From assembly GCF_007990755.1 (NCBI RefSeq), contig NZ_BJXA01000074.1, positions 1 to 44,644 of the forward strand: a DNA stretch of 44,644 bases. The letters run 5' to 3'. Below, piece after piece: positions 25,262 through 33,385 of this stretch. The notes under the pieces were generated by a model that worked only from the letters and a program-made list of their open reading frames with translations, had not been told where the DNA came from and did not search any database. Source of the DNA: Nocardia ninae NBRC 108245. GTDB taxonomy: Bacteria; Actinomycetota; Actinomycetes; Mycobacteriales; Mycobacteriaceae. A program made the translations under genes and the position numbers. Within the stretch, counting starts at the first letter, position 1. Every line of letters starts with the position of its first letter.

Positions 25262-28200
25262 ATGGAGCCAGCACAGCGACCGGGGGACAGGGCGGAACGT
25301 AAGGACAGCGCAGCCAGGGGGCCGGTGATCGCACGCGCCGACATCCGCGCCGCCCTCGCCGAGCATCTCGGCGTGCCCGCCGAGGCGATCGACGACGACG
25401 CCGACCTCATCCAGCTCGGCCTGGACTCCATCCGCACCATGAAGCTGGCCGGTGGTTGGCGCAAACGCGGCGCCGAGATCAACTTCGCCCAGCTCGCCGC
25501 CGCACCGTCGGTCGCGCAATGGGCGCAGCTGCTCGGGGCCGACGAGGAGATTGCCGCGACACCCGAGGTCGCCGAAACGTCGGATGTCGTCGCGGCAGCC
25601 GACGACGAATTCGCCCCCTTCCCGCTGGCGACGATGCAGCATGCCTACTGGATCGGCCGCTCGGACGAGCAGGATCTCGGGGGTGTCGCCGCCCACCTGT
25701 ACGTCGAATTCGACGGCACCGCAGTTGATCCCGTGCGGCTCGAGCGCGCCGTCGGTGATCTCGTTGCCGCGCATCCGATGCTGCGCACCAGGTTTCTGCC
25801 GGACGGCACGCAGCAGACCATGGCGGCGGCCGGGTGTCCGGTCTTCGCGGTGGTCGATCTGCGCGAACTCTCCGGCGACGCGGCAGAGGCGGAACTGGCT
25901 CGTCTGCGCGACACCAAAACACATCAGCGGCTAACGATCGAGGACGGCCAGGTGCTGGATGTGACGCTGAGCCTGCTCGCCGACGACCGGACCCGGCTGC
26001 ACCTCGATGTCGACATGCTGGCCGGTGACGCGATGAGCTACCGGGTGCTGATCGCCGACCTCGCCGAGCTGTACCACGGCGCGATGTTGCCGCCGCAGGG
26101 CTACAGCTATCGGCGCTACCGCACCGAGCGCACTACGGACACCGCCGCGTGGGAGCGGGATCGGCAGTGGTGGCAGCAGCGGCTGCCCGAACTGCCGGGC
26201 GCGCCCGAGCTGCCGACGATTCCGGTCAGTGAACGCACCGACCCGCACCGCACCGTCCGCTACGACCATTGGCTCGCACCGGAGGCGAAGCAGCGCCTGC
26301 TCGCCGCCGCCCATGCCCGCGGCATCACCCCGGCGATGGCGTTGGCCGCGGTGTTCGCCGAGACCATCGGCGGCTGGTCGGCGCAGAGCCGGTTCCTGCT
26401 GAATGTGCCGCTGTTCCATCGGGAACCGGTGCATCCGGAGGTGGATCGCGTGATCGGCGATTTCACCTCGTCGATCATGCTCGAGGTGGACGTCAGCGCG
26501 GACGTGACGGTCACAGAGCGGGCCAAGGCCTTACAGCGCGCCATGCACGAAAGCGGCGCGCACACCGCGTATTCGGGCCTGGAGGTGTTGCGGGATCTAG
26601 GGCGTCAGCGCGGCGAGCCGGTGCTCGCGCCCATCGTCTACACCAGCGCACTGAACCTGGGCGAGTTGTTCGCCGAGTCGGTGACCGACACCTTCGGCGA
26701 GCCGGTCTGGATCATCTCGCAGGGCCCGCAGGTCTTGCTGGACGCCCAGGTCACCGAGGTACGCGGCGGACTCCTGCTCAACTGGGATGTACGGGAGTCG
26801 GCCTTTCCCGCGGGAATGATCGACGCCATGTTCGCCAGCTACACCGACGCCATCGGCAGGCTCGCGGGCTCGGCCGGTTGGGATGCCGAAGCCGCTGTGC
26901 GCCTGCCGGTCGCGCAGGCTTCGGTGCGCGCCGCAGTGAACGCGACGGACGGACCGGTCAGCGGGCGCGCACTGCACGAGGGTTTCTTCCAGCACGCCAT
27001 CGCCACCCCCGATGCTCCCGCGGTGCTGTGGGGTGCCGACGGCGGCTGGACTTATCGCGAACTGGCCGCCCAGGCGCTCGCCGTGGCAGGAGCCTTGCGA
27101 GACAACGGAGTTCGGCAGGGTCAGACAGTCGCGGTACAGCTGCCCAAGGGGCCCGACCAGATTCTGGCCGTGCTCGGCGTGCTGGCCGCAGGCGCCTGCT
27201 ACCTCCCGATCGGATTCGACCAGCCGGTCGGGCGGCGCGCGGAGATCCTGCGCACCGGCGACGTGGTCGCGGCGCTCACTGTCGACGGCGCGGATCTCGG
27301 CCGCACCGAGATCACCTGCTTGCCACTGTCCACGGCACGCAATCATCCGAACCCACTGCCCGAACCGGTGATTCCCGAGACGGACGCGATCGCCTACGTG
27401 CTGTTCACCTCCGGCTCCACCGGCGTGCCGAAGGGGGTCGACGTGCCGCACAGCGCCGCGATGAACACCATCGACGCGGTGAACAGCTGGTTCGAGGTGA
27501 GCGCGCACGATCGGGTACTCGGGCTCTCCGCCCTGGAATTCGATGCCTCGGTCTACGACATGTTCGGCATGTTCTCGGTGGGCGGCGCCGTGGTCGCATT
27601 GGATGCCGAGCAGCGCGCGGAAGCCACCATCTGGGTGGAACTGCTTCGGCACCATCGGGTTTCGATCCTCAACTGTGTGCCCAGCATGCTGGACATGATC
27701 CTGGACGTCGGCGGCGACCAGCTCGGCGATTCGCTGCGCGCGGTAACCCTGGGCGGCGACTGGGTCGGCGCCGACCTGGCCCGCAGGCTGGCCCGCCAGG
27801 TGCCCGGCTGCCGCTTCGCCGGCCTCGGCGGTGCCACCGAAACCGCCATCCACAACACCATTTGCGAGGTGACCGACCCGCCCGCGCACTGGACGACGGT
27901 GCCCTTCGGGGTGCCGCTGCGCAATGTGCGCTGCCGGGTCGTCAACGCGGCGGGTCGCGACTGCCCCGACTGGGTGCCCGGCGAATTCTGGGTCGGCGGT
28001 GCGAATGTCGCGGCGGGCTACCGCAACGACCCGGTGCGGACCGCCGAACGTTTCGTCCTGCACAACGACATCCGCTGGTACCGAACCGGCGACCTGGCCC
28101 GGTACTGGCCGGACGGCACCATCGAGTTCCTCGGCCGCGCCGACCATCAGGTGCAGATCCGCGGCTACCGGGTGGAACTCGGTGAGGTGGAGAGCGGACT

Positions 28201-28783
28201 GCGCAGCGCCCCCGGCGTCCGGCACGCGGTGGCCGCCGTGGTGGGCGGCGCGGCACCGAAGCTCGTCGCCGCCGTCGCCGGCGCGACCGGCGCCGTCGAC
28301 GAGATCGTCGCGGCGGTCTCGGACCTGCTGCCCGGCTACATGATTCCGTCCAGGATCGAGCTCCTCGATCGAATGCCGTTGACCGACAACGGGAAACTGG
28401 ATCGCCGCGCCGTGCTCGCCCTGCTCGAACCGGCAGGCGCCGAAGCGCGGGACGCCGCGCCGAGCGGTCCGCTGGAAGCGGCGCTGGCCGCGATCGTCGC
28501 GGAAGTACTCGGCCTGGACCGGATCGGCGTGCACGACGACTTCTTCGCGGCGGGCGGCGATTCGGTGCTGGCGACCACGGCTATCGCGCGGGTGCGCGAA
28601 TGGCTCGATGTGGACCACGCGCTGGTGGCCGACCTGCTGATCGGCCGCACCGTCGCCGACCTTGCCCAGCGGCTCACGGCCAGGGAAACCGACCTCGGCA
28701 CCCCCGACCGATTACACGGCGTCGCCGAGCTATATCTGGAGGTTGCCGCGTTGAGCGACGACGAGGTGCTTGCTCGGGCCTGA
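25262..28783 (+). CDS. mbtB: NRPS ArCP-Cy-A-PCP, oxazoline-forming siderophore synthetase (MbtB-like)
   Basis: A 1173-residue NRPS. An aryl carrier domain (LGLDSIRTM, pantetheine Ser56) is followed by a cyclization domain (about 117-550). That domain has the start FPLATMQHAYWIG and the diagnostic DxxxxDxxS as DMLAGDAMS (Asp251, Asp256, Ser259). The adenylation domain (about 580-1020) has FTSGSTGVPKGV, FDASVYDMFG, YRTGDLARY and the A10 motif TDNGKLDRR, and the carrier domain has FFAAGGDSVLA (Ser1101). It should condense salicylate with Ser or Thr (perhaps Cys) and cyclise the ring. MbtB is ~1414 residues with a thioesterase; here the protein ends after the carrier domain. ATG 25262 has AAGGAG 12 nt upstream. 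Confidence 0.92.
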   Translation: MEPAQRPGDRAERKDSAARGPVIARADIRAALAEHLGVPAEAIDDDADLIQLGLDSIRTMKLAGGWRKRGAEINFAQLAAAPSVAQWAQLLGADEEIAATPEVAETSDVVAAADDEFAPFPLATMQHAYWIGRSDEQDLGGVAAHLYVEFDGTAVDPVRLERAVGDLVAAHPMLRTRFLPDGTQQTMAAAGCPVFAVVDLRELSGDAAEAELARLRDTKTHQRLTIEDGQVLDVTLSLLADDRTRLHLDVDMLAGDAMSYRVLIADLAELYHGAMLPPQGYSYRRYRTERTTDTAAWERDRQWWQQRLPELPGAPELPTIPVSERTDPHRTVRYDHWLAPEAKQRLLAAAHARGITPAMALAAVFAETIGGWSAQSRFLLNVPLFHREPVHPEVDRVIGDFTSSIMLEVDVSADVTVTERAKALQRAMHESGAHTAYSGLEVLRDLGRQRGEPVLAPIVYTSALNLGELFAESVTDTFGEPVWIISQGPQVLLDAQVTEVRGGLLLNWDVRESAFPAGMIDAMFASYTDAIGRLAGSAGWDAEAAVRLPVAQASVRAAVNATDGPVSGRALHEGFFQHAIATPDAPAVLWGADGGWTYRELAAQALAVAGALRDNGVRQGQTVAVQLPKGPDQILAVLGVLAAGACYLPIGFDQPVGRRAEILRTGDVVAALTVDGADLGRTEITCLPLSTARNHPNPLPEPVIPETDAIAYVLFTSGSTGVPKGVDVPHSAAMNTIDAVNSWFEVSAHDRVLGLSALEFDASVYDMFGMFSVGGAVVALDAEQRAEATIWVELLRHHRVSILNCVPSMLDMILDVGGDQLGDSLRAVTLGGDWVGADLARRLARQVPGCRFAGLGGATETAIHNTICEVTDPPAHWTTVPFGVPLRNVRCRVVNAAGRDCPDWVPGEFWVGGANVAAGYRNDPVRTAERFVLHNDIRWYRTGDLARYWPDGTIEFLGRADHQVQIRGYRVELGEVESGLRSAPGVRHAVAAVVGGAAPKLVAAVAGATGAVDEIVAAVSDLLPGYMIPSRIELLDRMPLTDNGKLDRRAVLALLEPAGAEARDAAPSGPLEAALAAIVAEVLGLDRIGVHDDFFAAGGDSVLATTAIARVREWLDVDHALVADLLIGRTVADLAQRLTARETDLGTPDRLHGVAELYLEVAALSDDEVLARA

Positions 28784-28810
28784 CCCGGTAGCCGGTTTAG
28801 ACTCGCCGGT

Positions 28811-29689
28811 ATGAGCAGGTGGGATACCTCGTCGATGCCCGATCAGACCGGTCGCAGGTTCATCGTGACCGGCGCGAACAGCGGGCTGGGGGCGGCCACG
28901 GTCCGCGCGCTGGCCGGGGCCGGTGCGCAGGTGGTGCTCGCCTGCCGGAACGTGGACAAGGGGGAGCAGGTGGCCGCGCCGTTCGGCGACCGCGCGGTGG
29001 TGCGCAAGCTGGACCTCGCGGATCTGGCGTCGGTGCGGGAGTTCGCCGCGGCGGCGGAACCGGCCGATGTGCTGATCAACAACGCCGGCGTGATGGCGCT
29101 GCCGGAGCTGCGGACCGCCGACGGCTTCGAAATGCAGGTTGGCACAAACCATCTCGGGCACTTCGCGTTGACCGGGCTGCTGCTGGACAAGATCTCGGAG
29201 CGGATCGTCACCGTCGCCAGCGGCGCGCACACCATCGGCAAGATCGATCTGGACGACCTCAACTGGGAGCGGCGCAAATACCAGCGCTGGGCCGCGTACG
29301 GGCAGGCGAAGCTGGCCAACCTGATGTTCGCCTATGAGCTGCAGCGCAAGCTGACCGCGGCGGGTTCGTCGAAGATCTCCGTCGCCGCCCATCCCGGGTA
29401 CGCCTCGACCGAGTTGCAGTCGCACACCGAGTCGATCCTGGACGCGGTGATGTGGCTCGGCAACCTGGTGCTCGCGCAGAACGCCGAAATGGGTGCGCTG
29501 CCAACGCTGTACGCCGCCACCACGGAGGTCGAACCGGGCGGTTACTACGGTCCGACCGGCCTGCGTGGTTTGCGTGGCTACCCCGGTGTCTCCGGTTCGT
29601 CCAGGGCGTCGCGGGACACCGATGTCGCCCGCGGACTGTGGGAACTGTCGGAGCAGCTGACCGGCGTCACCTACGACTTCGCGAAGTGA
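28811..29689 (+). CDS. SDR oxidoreductase (retinol-dehydrogenase/WWOX-like)
   Basis: A 292-residue SDR. TGANSGLG is the cofactor-binding loop and ACRN follows strand 2 (NADP-type). NNAGVM, the NHLGHF helix, Ser in VTVASGAH and YGQAKLAN (YxxxK) complete the active site. The HLGHF and PGYAST segments place it with the RDH/WWOX-like group that reduces lipid aldehydes or retinoids. It starts 27 bp after the NRPS stop. It is probably not a siderophore enzyme, but it could be read through from the iron-regulated promoter. ATG 28835 is a possible later start. Confidence 0.85.
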   Translation: MSRWDTSSMPDQTGRRFIVTGANSGLGAATVRALAGAGAQVVLACRNVDKGEQVAAPFGDRAVVRKLDLADLASVREFAAAAEPADVLINNAGVMALPELRTADGFEMQVGTNHLGHFALTGLLLDKISERIVTVASGAHTIGKIDLDDLNWERRKYQRWAAYGQAKLANLMFAYELQRKLTAAGSSKISVAAHPGYASTELQSHTESILDAVMWLGNLVLAQNAEMGALPTLYAATTEVEPGGYYGPTGLRGLRGYPGVSGSSRASRDTDVARGLWELSEQLTGVTYDFAK

Positions 29690-29701
29690 ACGCCCGCCGC
29701 G

Positions 29702-30331
29702 TCAGCTGAGGATGTGCAGGTCGTAGAACAGCTGGTAGCGACTCGGATCGTCGGGCAGGAACCAGTGGAACCCCTCCAGCGCGAAGACCGCGACAAGGTT
29801 GATCGCCAGCACGACGCCGAGGAACCACAGCGCGATCAGTCCGATCAGTCGATGTGGGGTCGCCGGGATGGTCCGCGCCGCGGTGCCGTGGGAAAACGAC
29901 AGCAGCGCACCGACGGTCGCGATCGCGGCGACGAAAAGGATCAGGGCCCAGACGTACAGGTGCAGACCCAGCACCGGCGCACCGTAGCCGGGGTCGCCGG
30001 GCAAGATGTGCAGCATGGTCTGCCGCCAGGACGTGAATCCGCCTGCGACACAGCCGACGATGGCCAGGCCCCAGCCCATCGCGTAGTCGCGGGCGGGGAT
30101 CGCTCCGGTCATACCCTTGCGGACGATGAACGCAGCCCCCAGCGCGGCGAGCGCCATGAACATGCGCTGCACCATGCACAGTGGGCACGGATAGTCCCAG
30201 CTGCCGAACTGCACGCCGAGCCCGCCGCAGATCACGCCGGTCCAGCCCACCACGAAGATCACGGAGAGCCAGTACTGGAGTTGTCCTGCAACGGTTTCCG
30301 TCCTCCGGGCGGGCACGGCCTCGGTGGCCAT
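29702..30331 (-). CDS. disulfide bond formation protein DsbB/BdbC-like
   Basis: A 209-residue membrane protein with about four or five helices, starting MATEAVPARRTE. It carries the DsbB motif CPLC (Cys49, Cys52) in WDYPCPLCMVQRMFM at the end of the first helix. No second periplasmic Cys pair typical of E. coli DsbB is seen. DsbB reoxidises a periplasmic thiol oxidase and passes electrons to quinone. The longer frame to 30592 is rejected because the DUF5993 reading frame ends at the ATG in the overlap TGATG. It is convergent with the SDR at 28811-29689 with a 12-bp gap. Confidence 0.85.
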   Translation of the reverse strand: MATEAVPARRTETVAGQLQYWLSVIFVVGWTGVICGGLGVQFGSWDYPCPLCMVQRMFMALAALGAAFIVRKGMTGAIPARDYAMGWGLAIVGCVAGGFTSWRQTMLHILPGDPGYGAPVLGLHLYVWALILFVAAIATVGALLSFSHGTAARTIPATPHRLIGLIALWFLGVVLAINLVAVFALEGFHWFLPDDPSRYQLFYDLHILS

Positions 30332-30495
30332 CAGTAGTTCAACCCGAGGCCGAGTCCGCCGGTGATGTGATGCGCCATCAGCAGCAGCGTGGCGACCAGC
30401 AGTACCCACCAGGCGCCGAGCACCATCCGCCGGGAGCGCTGCCCGCACAGGATGACCAGGACCGCGAGCAGGCCGCCGAAGATGAGCGTATCCAT
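30331..30495 (-). CDS. 54-residue DUF5993-like membrane protein
   Basis: An ATG at 30495 opens a 54-residue frame that ends TGA at 30331-30333, sharing one base with the ATG of the DsbB gene (TGATG). The sequence has two membrane helices (LIFGGLLAVLVILCG and VLGAWWVLLVATLLLM) around a basic turn (GQRSRRM), then AHHITGG. The length, the HH pair after helix 2 and the DsbB neighbour match the DUF5993 family. It probably works with or stabilises DsbB. It was easy to overlook because of its size. Confidence 0.8.
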   Translation of the reverse strand: MDTLIFGGLLAVLVILCGQRSRRMVLGAWWVLLVATLLLMAHHITGGLGLGLNY

Positions 30496-30603
30496 AGCTG
30501 ACGAACATTACTCCGGTCTGGGGACGTCGCTCGTGGACACGCCGCGCTCTGAGCTGCGACGATCGATCGAAATCGGGAGTGGCCCAAGTCACGTGCGCCG
30601 CCG

Positions 30604-30630
30604 AGTCACACTCCGCCGACCCGTGTCGTC
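30604..30630 (+). promoter_or_regulatory. ECF41-type promoter of the CMD gene
   Basis: AGTCACA (30604-30610), a 16-nt spacer and CGTC (30627-30630) match the ECF41 promoter consensus TGTCACA-N16-CGTC in 10 of 11 fixed positions. The -10 ends 39 nt before the CMD start. ECF41 sigma factors classically control CMD, oxidoreductase or epimerase genes, and an ECF41 gene lies at 36145-37050. Confidence 0.65.
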
Positions 30631-30669
30631 CTCTCTGTACAGACGCAGGACAACGACGGAAGGCACCCC

Positions 30670-31140
30670 ATGGAACCCCGCTTCAACCTCTACGCCAACA
30701 CCATCGCCGCGAGCTTCGCCAAGCGACTCAACATGGCGTCCAAGGTCATCAACGACTCCGGCCTGCCCGCCGCCACCTACGAGCTGGTGAAGATCCGCGC
30801 CAGCCAGATCAACGGTTGCGGCTACTGCACCGACATGCACACCAAGGACGCCACACACGCCGGTGAAACCTCCGTGCGACTCAACCTGGTCGCCGCTTGG
30901 CACGAGTCCACTGTGTTCACCGAGGCCGAGCGGGCCGCGCTCGCGCTCACCGAGGAAGCCACCCGGATCGGCGACGGCCGCGCTGTCAGCGACGCGGTGT
31001 GGCAGGAGGTGCGCAAGCACTACGACGACGACCAGATCGCCGCGCTGATCGCCGCCATCGCGATGATCAACGCCTGGAACCGGATGAACGTGATCGCCCG
31101 CACCCCGGCCGGCGACTACGTGCCCGGTCAGTGGGGCTGA
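30670..31140 (+). CDS. carboxymuconolactone decarboxylase family (AhpD-like) protein
   Basis: A 156-residue AhpD-fold protein. The redox motif is NGCGYCTDMHTKDA (Cys50, Cys53, His57), preceded by Glu38, matching ExxxxxxxxCxxCxxxH of AhpD-like alkylhydroperoxidases, with a C-terminal helix INAWNRMNVIAR. These small proteins reduce peroxides or act as unassigned thiol reductases. CMD genes of this type are the usual partners of ECF41 sigma factors, and the sequence upstream carries such a promoter. GGAAGG about 9 nt before the ATG is the ribosome site. A strong hairpin follows the stop. Confidence 0.9.
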   Translation: MEPRFNLYANTIAASFAKRLNMASKVINDSGLPAATYELVKIRASQINGCGYCTDMHTKDATHAGETSVRLNLVAAWHESTVFTEAERAALALTEEATRIGDGRAVSDAVWQEVRKHYDDDQIAALIAAIAMINAWNRMNVIARTPAGDYVPGQWG

Positions 31141-31161
31141 GCTGGTGCCACTGCCGCCGCG

Positions 31162-31200
31162 CGCCGAACGTCGGGCCGGTGCCCGACCCGACGTTCGGCG
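31162..31200 (+). terminator. 14-bp terminator of the CMD gene
   Basis: CGCCGAACGTCGGG (31162-31175) pairs perfectly with CCCGACGTTCGGCG (31187-31200) over 11 nt, in which TCGGG and CCCGA could form an alternative inner stem. It lies 22 nt after the stop. Confidence 0.85.
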
Positions 31201-31274
31201 GGCAGCGCGATATGGGCGGTCGGCGGGCACTGTGCGATACGGCACGGTCCCCGCTCCCCTCGGTACCTGCCTGG

Positions 31275-31280
31275 TACAGT
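31275..31280 (+). promoter_or_regulatory. -10-like hexamer for the DAHP synthase leader
   Basis: TACAGT resembles a sigma-70-type -10 and ends 7 nt before GTG 31288. If it is the promoter, the transcript starts at or within one base of that GTG and is leaderless. No clear -35 is visible, which is common in actinobacteria. Confidence 0.45.
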
Positions 31281-31287
31281 CCCTGAC

Positions 31288-31359
31288 GTGCAGCGCGTGT
31301 ATTTCTGGTTTAGCAAGCCGGCCCTGGGTGGGCAGGTCTGCGGCCTTCAGCTGCGCTGA
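31288..31359 (+). CDS. leader peptide MQRVYFWFSKPA... with Tyr-Phe-Trp-Phe codons
   Basis: GTG 31288 opens a 23-codon frame ending TGA at 31357-31359. Codons 5-8 (31300-31311) are Tyr, Phe, Trp and Phe in a row, all three aromatic amino acids made by the pathway of the downstream gene. The remaining residues are ordinary (SKPALGGQV, CGLQLR). The frame lies 86 bp upstream of the DAHP synthase start, has no Shine-Dalgarno site and has a -10-like hexamer immediately in front, consistent with a leaderless transcript. A stem-loop follows 13 nt after the stop. This is the layout of a ribosome-sensed attenuator. The peptide itself need not have a function. Confidence 0.75.
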   Translation: MQRVYFWFSKPALGGQVCGLQLR

Positions 31360-31372
31360 CAACATTCCACCC

Positions 31373-31396
31373 CGAGCCGGATTATGGACCGGCTCG
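31373..31396 (+). terminator. candidate attenuator stem-loop
   Basis: CGAGCCGG (31373-31380) pairs with CCGGCTCG (31389-31396) over ATTATGGA. CCCC at 31370-31373 and GGGG at 31399-31402 could lengthen it across a bulge, and TTT follows at 31403. The AGCCGG of the left arm is repeated inside the leader at 31316-31321, just after the Tyr-Phe-Trp-Phe codons. That copy can pair with the same CCGGCT, giving two mutually exclusive folds. Confidence 0.6.
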
Positions 31397-31445
31397 ACGG
31401 GGTTTCACGTCCGTGGGGTCGGCCGAAGAAAAGGAACCCACGACC

Positions 31446-32537
31446 ATGACTACCGCTGCCGACATCGATGCGCGGCATTCTGATCTCGACGACCAACGCA
31501 CCCTGAGCGTGAGCCCGCTGCGCTCGCCCGCCGAGGTACGCAATGTGCACCCGATCACCGACGGACTCGCGAACACGGTCCGCCGCGGCCGCGCCGCCAC
31601 CGTGGATGTGCTCAACGGTGTGGACGACCGCCTGATGGTGATCGTCGGACCGTGCTCGGTGCACGACCCGGTCGCCGCCCTCGACTACGCGCGCCGCCTG
31701 GCCGCCAAGGCCGCCCAGCTGGACGACCGGCTGCATGTGGTGATGCGGGTGTACTTCGAGAAGCCGCGCACCACCCTGGGCTGGAAGGGGCTGATCAACG
31801 ATCCGCACCTGGACGGCTCCTTCGACGTCAACACCGGCCTCGGTTTCGGTCGCAAGCTGCTCGCCGACATCAGTGCGCTCGGCCTGCCGGTGGCCTGTGA
31901 GTTCCTCGATCCGATCACCCCGCAGTACATCGCGGACCTGGTCTCCTACGGCGCGATCGGCGCCCGCACCGCGGCCAGCCAGGTGCACCGCCAGCTGAGC
32001 AGCGCGCTGTCCATGCCGGTCGGCATCAAGAACGGCACCGACGGCGACGTGCAGGTGGCGGTCGACGGTGTCCGCGCCGCCGCGGCCAGCCACGTGTTCC
32101 CCGGCACCGACCTGGACGGGCGCGCCGCGCTCATCCGCACCACCGGCAACCCCGACTGCCACGTCATCCTGCGCGGCGGCACCTCCGGCACCAACTACGA
32201 CGCGGCGTCCGTCGCCGAGGCGTGCATGCTGCTGGAGAAGGCCGGGCTGCCGCAGCGACTGGTGGTCGACGCCAGCCACGGCAACAGCAACAAGGACCAC
32301 AACAAGCAGGTCGACGTGGTCACCGATATCGCGGCCCGGCTGGCCGTCGGCGAACCCGGCGTGGTCGGCGTGATGCTGGAGAGCTTCCTCGTGGCAGGCC
32401 GGCAGGACCTGACCCTCGGCCACGCCGACGAGCTCACCTACGGCCAGTCGATCACCGACGCCTGCCTCGATTGGGACACCACCGCCCGCCAGCTCGACCG
32501 GCTCGCCGACGCGATCCAGCAGCGCCGTAACCTCTGA
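31446..32537 (+). CDS. DAHP synthase, class I (3-deoxy-7-phosphoheptulonate synthase)
   Basis: A 363-residue AroF/G/H-type enzyme that joins phosphoenolpyruvate and erythrose-4-phosphate to enter the shikimate pathway. It shows IVGPCSVHD (metal-ligand Cys70), YFEKPRTTLGWKG (PEP site), EFLDPITPQYI, GARTAASQVHR, GIKNGTDG, ILRGG and VVDASHGNSNKDH. The class I fold contrasts with the class II AroG of M. tuberculosis. ATG 31446 has AAGGAA 9 nt upstream, and the frame is open to 31413. It is preceded by the Tyr-Phe-Trp-Phe leader and followed by a terminator, so it is transcribed alone. Confidence 0.95.
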   Translation: MTTAADIDARHSDLDDQRTLSVSPLRSPAEVRNVHPITDGLANTVRRGRAATVDVLNGVDDRLMVIVGPCSVHDPVAALDYARRLAAKAAQLDDRLHVVMRVYFEKPRTTLGWKGLINDPHLDGSFDVNTGLGFGRKLLADISALGLPVACEFLDPITPQYIADLVSYGAIGARTAASQVHRQLSSALSMPVGIKNGTDGDVQVAVDGVRAAAASHVFPGTDLDGRAALIRTTGNPDCHVILRGGTSGTNYDAASVAEACMLLEKAGLPQRLVVDASHGNSNKDHNKQVDVVTDIAARLAVGEPGVVGVMLESFLVAGRQDLTLGHADELTYGQSITDACLDWDTTARQLDRLADAIQQRRNL

Positions 32538-32552
32538 CCGCCGTGCTGTTTT

Positions 32553-32586
32553 CAGCTTCCCGCCCGGAGATCGCGGCGGGAAGCTG
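32553..32586 (+). terminator. terminator of the DAHP synthase gene
   Basis: CAGCTTCCCGCC (32553-32564) pairs perfectly with GGCGGGAAGCTG (32575-32586) over 10 nt, 15 nt after the stop. T-rich GTTTT precedes it, which also lets it work on the minus strand. Confidence 0.85.
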
Positions 32587-32657
32587 ACAGTCACAGCCCG
32601 CCGCCGATCACCGGGCCAGCAACCTCGAAGTGGACCGAGACGCGTCGGCATCGGTGG

Positions 32658-33317
32658 GTGACGATCGACTGTGTGATCGAAATGGCGGCGGTGTTCGGGG
32701 TAGCGGTGGTGGCGTTGGGGTTGGTGCTGACGCCGGGGCCGAACATGATGTATCTGGTTTCTCGGACGGTGTCGCAGGGGCGGCGCGCCGGGTTGGTGTC
32801 GCTGGGCGGTGTCGCGGCGGGGTTCGGGGTGTATCTGGTCGCGGCCGCGGTGGGGATCACTGCGGTGTTCGCGGTGGTGCCCGGATTGTATCTCGCGGTG
32901 AAGCTGGCCGGTGCGGCTTATCTGCTGTGGTTGGCCTGGCAGGCGTTGCGGCCGGGCGGGACTTCGGTATTCGCACCCTCGGCGTTGGCTCCGGATCCGG
33001 CGCGGCGGTTGTTCACGATGGGGTTCGTCACCAACCTGCTGAATCCGAAGATCGCGATCATGTACATGGCGCTGATCCCGCAGTTCGTGTCGCCCGATCA
33101 GGGGCAGGTCTGGTTACAGAGCCTGTGCCTCGGACTGGTGCAGATCGCGGTGGCGTTGACGGTGAACGGGCTGATCGTGCTCGGCGCGGGCAGCATCTCA
33201 ACCTTCCTCACTGGCCGCCCGCTCTGGCTCCGCACCCAGCGGTACGTCATGGGCACCATGCTCGGCACCATCGCGGTCCTCGTCGCCACCGATCGCGCCC
33301 GTCCCGTTCCGGCCTGA
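32658..33317 (+). CDS. LysE/RhtB family amino-acid exporter
   Basis: A 219-residue membrane protein with six predicted helices. It contains the LysE signature LVLTPGPNMMYLVSRTVSQGRRAG near the N-terminus and the conserved GFVTNLLNPKIAIMYMALIPQF in the middle. Proteins of this family export amino acids such as lysine or threonine, or their analogues. GTG 32658 is the longest start; ATG 32682 (MAAVFGVAV) is equally likely. The first half is rich in GTG/TTG codons, as in the Gap gene at 14424. The proximity to DAHP synthase may be coincidental, and they are separated by a terminator. Confidence 0.85.
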   Translation: MTIDCVIEMAAVFGVAVVALGLVLTPGPNMMYLVSRTVSQGRRAGLVSLGGVAAGFGVYLVAAAVGITAVFAVVPGLYLAVKLAGAAYLLWLAWQALRPGGTSVFAPSALAPDPARRLFTMGFVTNLLNPKIAIMYMALIPQFVSPDQGQVWLQSLCLGLVQIAVALTVNGLIVLGAGSISTFLTGRPLWLRTQRYVMGTMLGTIAVLVATDRARPVPA

Positions 33318-33385
33318 CGCTGCGTCTCGTCTCATCCGCGCCTGTCGGTGCGGTGTGTGTGGCGGGATATGACACGGTGAGCGGC

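Noticed and set aside
26269-28618. Long frames on both strands inside the NRPS gene
   Set aside because: They are shadows produced by high third-position GC; the NRPS frame has all the domain motifs.
29702-30592. Longer N-terminus for the DsbB protein
   Set aside because: The extension would be an unlikely Arg-rich head, and the DUF5993 frame with the TGATG junction explains the region better.
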